Origin: Balneolales bacterium
Lineage (GTDB): Bacteria; Bacteroidota; Rhodothermia; Balneolales; Natronogracilivirgulaceae
DNA length: 7,015 bases
Direction of reading: 5' to 3'
Assembly: GCA_007131535.1 (NCBI GenBank)
Contig: SLQI01000205.1
Coordinates: 1 to 7,015 of the forward strand
The translations under genes and the position numbers were made by a program. Numbering within the stretch: the stretch's first letter is position 1; each line of letters starts with the position of its first letter. Below are positions 5,718 to 7,015 of this stretch, in pieces. A model generated the notes under the pieces. It did no database searches, had not been told where the DNA came from, and saw only the letters and a program-made list of their open reading frames with translations.

Positions 5718-7015
5718 AACTCCAATTGATTTTCATTAACAATCAAAACCGCATTCGGGCTGGTTTGGCCGGATCGGCTAACTGCATTTACCACTATAAT
5801 TTCGGGCTCTTCGCCGGAGAGGGTATAATGTTGTTTCCAGCCGGGTATCGTGTGGATTTCCCAGTTATCGCCGGTTTTCTTGCGGATTACCCACTTCCGG
5901 TTGTGTTCATCCCGAGCCTGCATCGTAACCACCCGTTTCCCCAGGAATGTCTCCAGCGAAGCGGAGGGGCGCCGGGGTTGTTGATTCTGCAGCCAGGGGG
6001 TTGTAGGGACCAGCGCCGGTTCGCGGTATACTTGTTCAGCCAACAGCTCTGAAAGTTGATCATCCTGCTGCACCAGGGCCTGCATACTGAAATGAATATT
6101 ACCGTCACTCGGATAGCGGTTGCGGGTAGCCCTGATCTGCCGGACAATTTCCGGAGCCTCCCACAGGTTTTCCGGCGTCAGCCCCACCCGGCTGACAAAG
6201 TTGCCCGGCCACAAATGCCGACCGTGCCGATTTTCACGATTCCACCACTCCAGCAACGCCGTATAGCTTTGCTCGTACTGATCAAGCGGCCAGTATAATT
6301 GCGGAGTGAAGTAGTCAAGCCAACCCTCATTCAACCATTTGCGGGAATCGGCATAAATGGATGCGTAAGCGTCCATACCGTTAACCTGCTCCGGGTTACC
6401 CGGCCGCCAGATTCCGAACGGGCTGATGCCCAGCCTCGCTATATTGTCAGCTTCCCGGATGGCGTTATAGAGCTCTTTTACAAACCGGTTGACATTTTCC
6501 CTGCGCCAATTCTCACGATCCGGAACCGAGTCACTTTCTGCTTTATACTTTGCCCAGCTGAGGCTGTCCGGGAATTCAATTTCCCGGCCGTTTTCATCGG
6601 TTACAGGATATGGATAGAAGTAATCATCAAGATGAATCCCGTCTACATCGTAGCGCTGCAGGATACCCAGGGCAATACCAATATTGTACTGCCTTACTTC
6701 TTCAAATCCGGGGTCCATCCATAAATAACCACCGTACTCTACCACAAAATCCGGGTGTCGCCGGCTGACATGATTATCAGAAATAAGTGAATCCGCAGAC
6801 GGATGATGCGCCCGAAACGGGTTGATCCAGGCATGAAGCTCGAGTCCACGGCGATGCGCTTCTTCAATGGCAAATTCAAGCGGATCATAAACCGGTCGGG
6901 GCGGCCGCCCCATTTTGCCGGTCAGATAAGGCGACCATGGCTCTGAATCGGATTTATACAAAGCATCGGCCGCCGGTCTTATCTGTAAAATGATCGCGTT
7001 GAGGTTGAGCATATC
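5714..7015 (-). CDS. GHL10-family glycosyl hydrolase (DigH/YngK-like), 5' part cut by right edge
   Basis: About 433 residues of a family-10-like glycosyl hydrolase (GHL10, formerly DUF187) are visible. The frame stays open to the edge, and the Met at 7012 sits inside the conserved LNLNAIILQIRPAADALY core, so it is not the start; a signal peptide and first strand lie outside. Counting from that Met, landmarks are EPWSPYLTG (24-32), LHAWINPFRAH (59-69), the acidic DGIHLDDYFYP (124-134, with D124, D129 and D130 as likely catalytic or substrate residues), GISPFGIWR and DYFTPQLYW. The C-terminal roughly 100 residues look like a beta-sandwich add-on domain. E. coli DigH of this family cleaves peptidoglycan glycan strands stripped of peptides; by family, a cell-wall or other glycan role is likely. 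The stop overlaps the serine hydrolase start by four bases (ATGA). Any promoter lies outside. Confidence 0.93.
   Translation of the reverse strand, partial: DMLNLNAIILQIRPAADALYKSDSEPWSPYLTGKMGRPPRPVYDPLEFAIEEAHRRGLELHAWINPFRAHHPSADSLISDNHVSRRHPDFVVEYGGYLWMDPGFEEVRQYNIGIALGILQRYDVDGIHLDDYFYPYPVTDENGREIEFPDSLSWAKYKAESDSVPDRENWRRENVNRFVKELYNAIREADNIARLGISPFGIWRPGNPEQVNGMDAYASIYADSRKWLNEGWLDYFTPQLYWPLDQYEQSYTALLEWWNRENRHGRHLWPGNFVSRVGLTPENLWEAPEIVRQIRATRNRYPSDGNIHFSMQALVQQDDQLSELLAEQVYREPALVPTTPWLQNQQPRRPSASLETFLGKRVVTMQARDEHNRKWVIRKKTGDNWEIHTIPGWKQHYTLSGEEPEIIVVNAVSRSGQTSPNAVLIVNENQLEL

Noticed and set aside
5726..6724. Several plus-strand frames and one minus-strand frame over the GHL10 gene
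   Set aside because: They are shadows of a conserved glycosyl hydrolase frame. Their peptides are Arg/Pro-rich and have no recognisable motif.
7010..7012. ATG as the start of the GHL10 protein
   Set aside because: It lies inside the conserved LNLNAIILQIRPAADALY core, and the frame is open to the window edge. The true start lies outside.
1..7015. CRISPR array, tRNA, rRNA, toxin-antitoxin, defence or phage genes
   Set aside because: No spaced direct repeats, no cloverleaf and no such protein motifs were found by eye on either strand.

Overview
The window is a stretch of bacterial chromosome at moderate GC with compact gene spacing. It holds six protein genes, five on the minus strand and one on the plus strand. 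The style suggests the Bacteroidota/FCB group, possibly Balneolota: Shine-Dalgarno use is patchy, several products are exported envelope proteins, and there is a GHL10 glycosidase, a Blc lipocalin and an HU protein. This placement is inferred from protein style alone. I see no rRNA, tRNA, CRISPR array, phage gene or intact insertion sequence.

Layout from left to right: (1) 1-635, minus, the N-terminal 211 codons of a P2-type cation-pumping ATPase that runs off the left edge; (2) 761-2251, minus, an atypical SDR/NmrA-like protein with a C-terminal DUF2867 domain; (3) 2474-2953, plus, a small exported protein I do not recognise; (4) 3084-3356, minus, an HU-family DNA-binding protein followed by a strong intrinsic terminator at 3037-3071; (5) 3669-4178, minus, a Blc-type lipocalin lipoprotein; (6) 4243-4435, a 193-bp non-coding foldback element with 19-bp terminal inverted repeats and a TTAG duplication, read as a MITE; (7) 4533-5717, minus, an exported beta-lactamase-fold serine hydrolase; (8) 5714-7015, minus, a GHL10 glycosyl hydrolase that runs off the right edge. 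Its stop codon overlaps the start of the serine hydrolase.

The last two genes are a translationally coupled pair and may act together in peptidoglycan turnover. The lipocalin is an envelope-maintenance lipoprotein. The other genes look like single transcription units. The most notable non-coding signal is the MITE-like element just upstream of the lipocalin gene. It appears to be new sequence placed where that gene's promoter would be expected.
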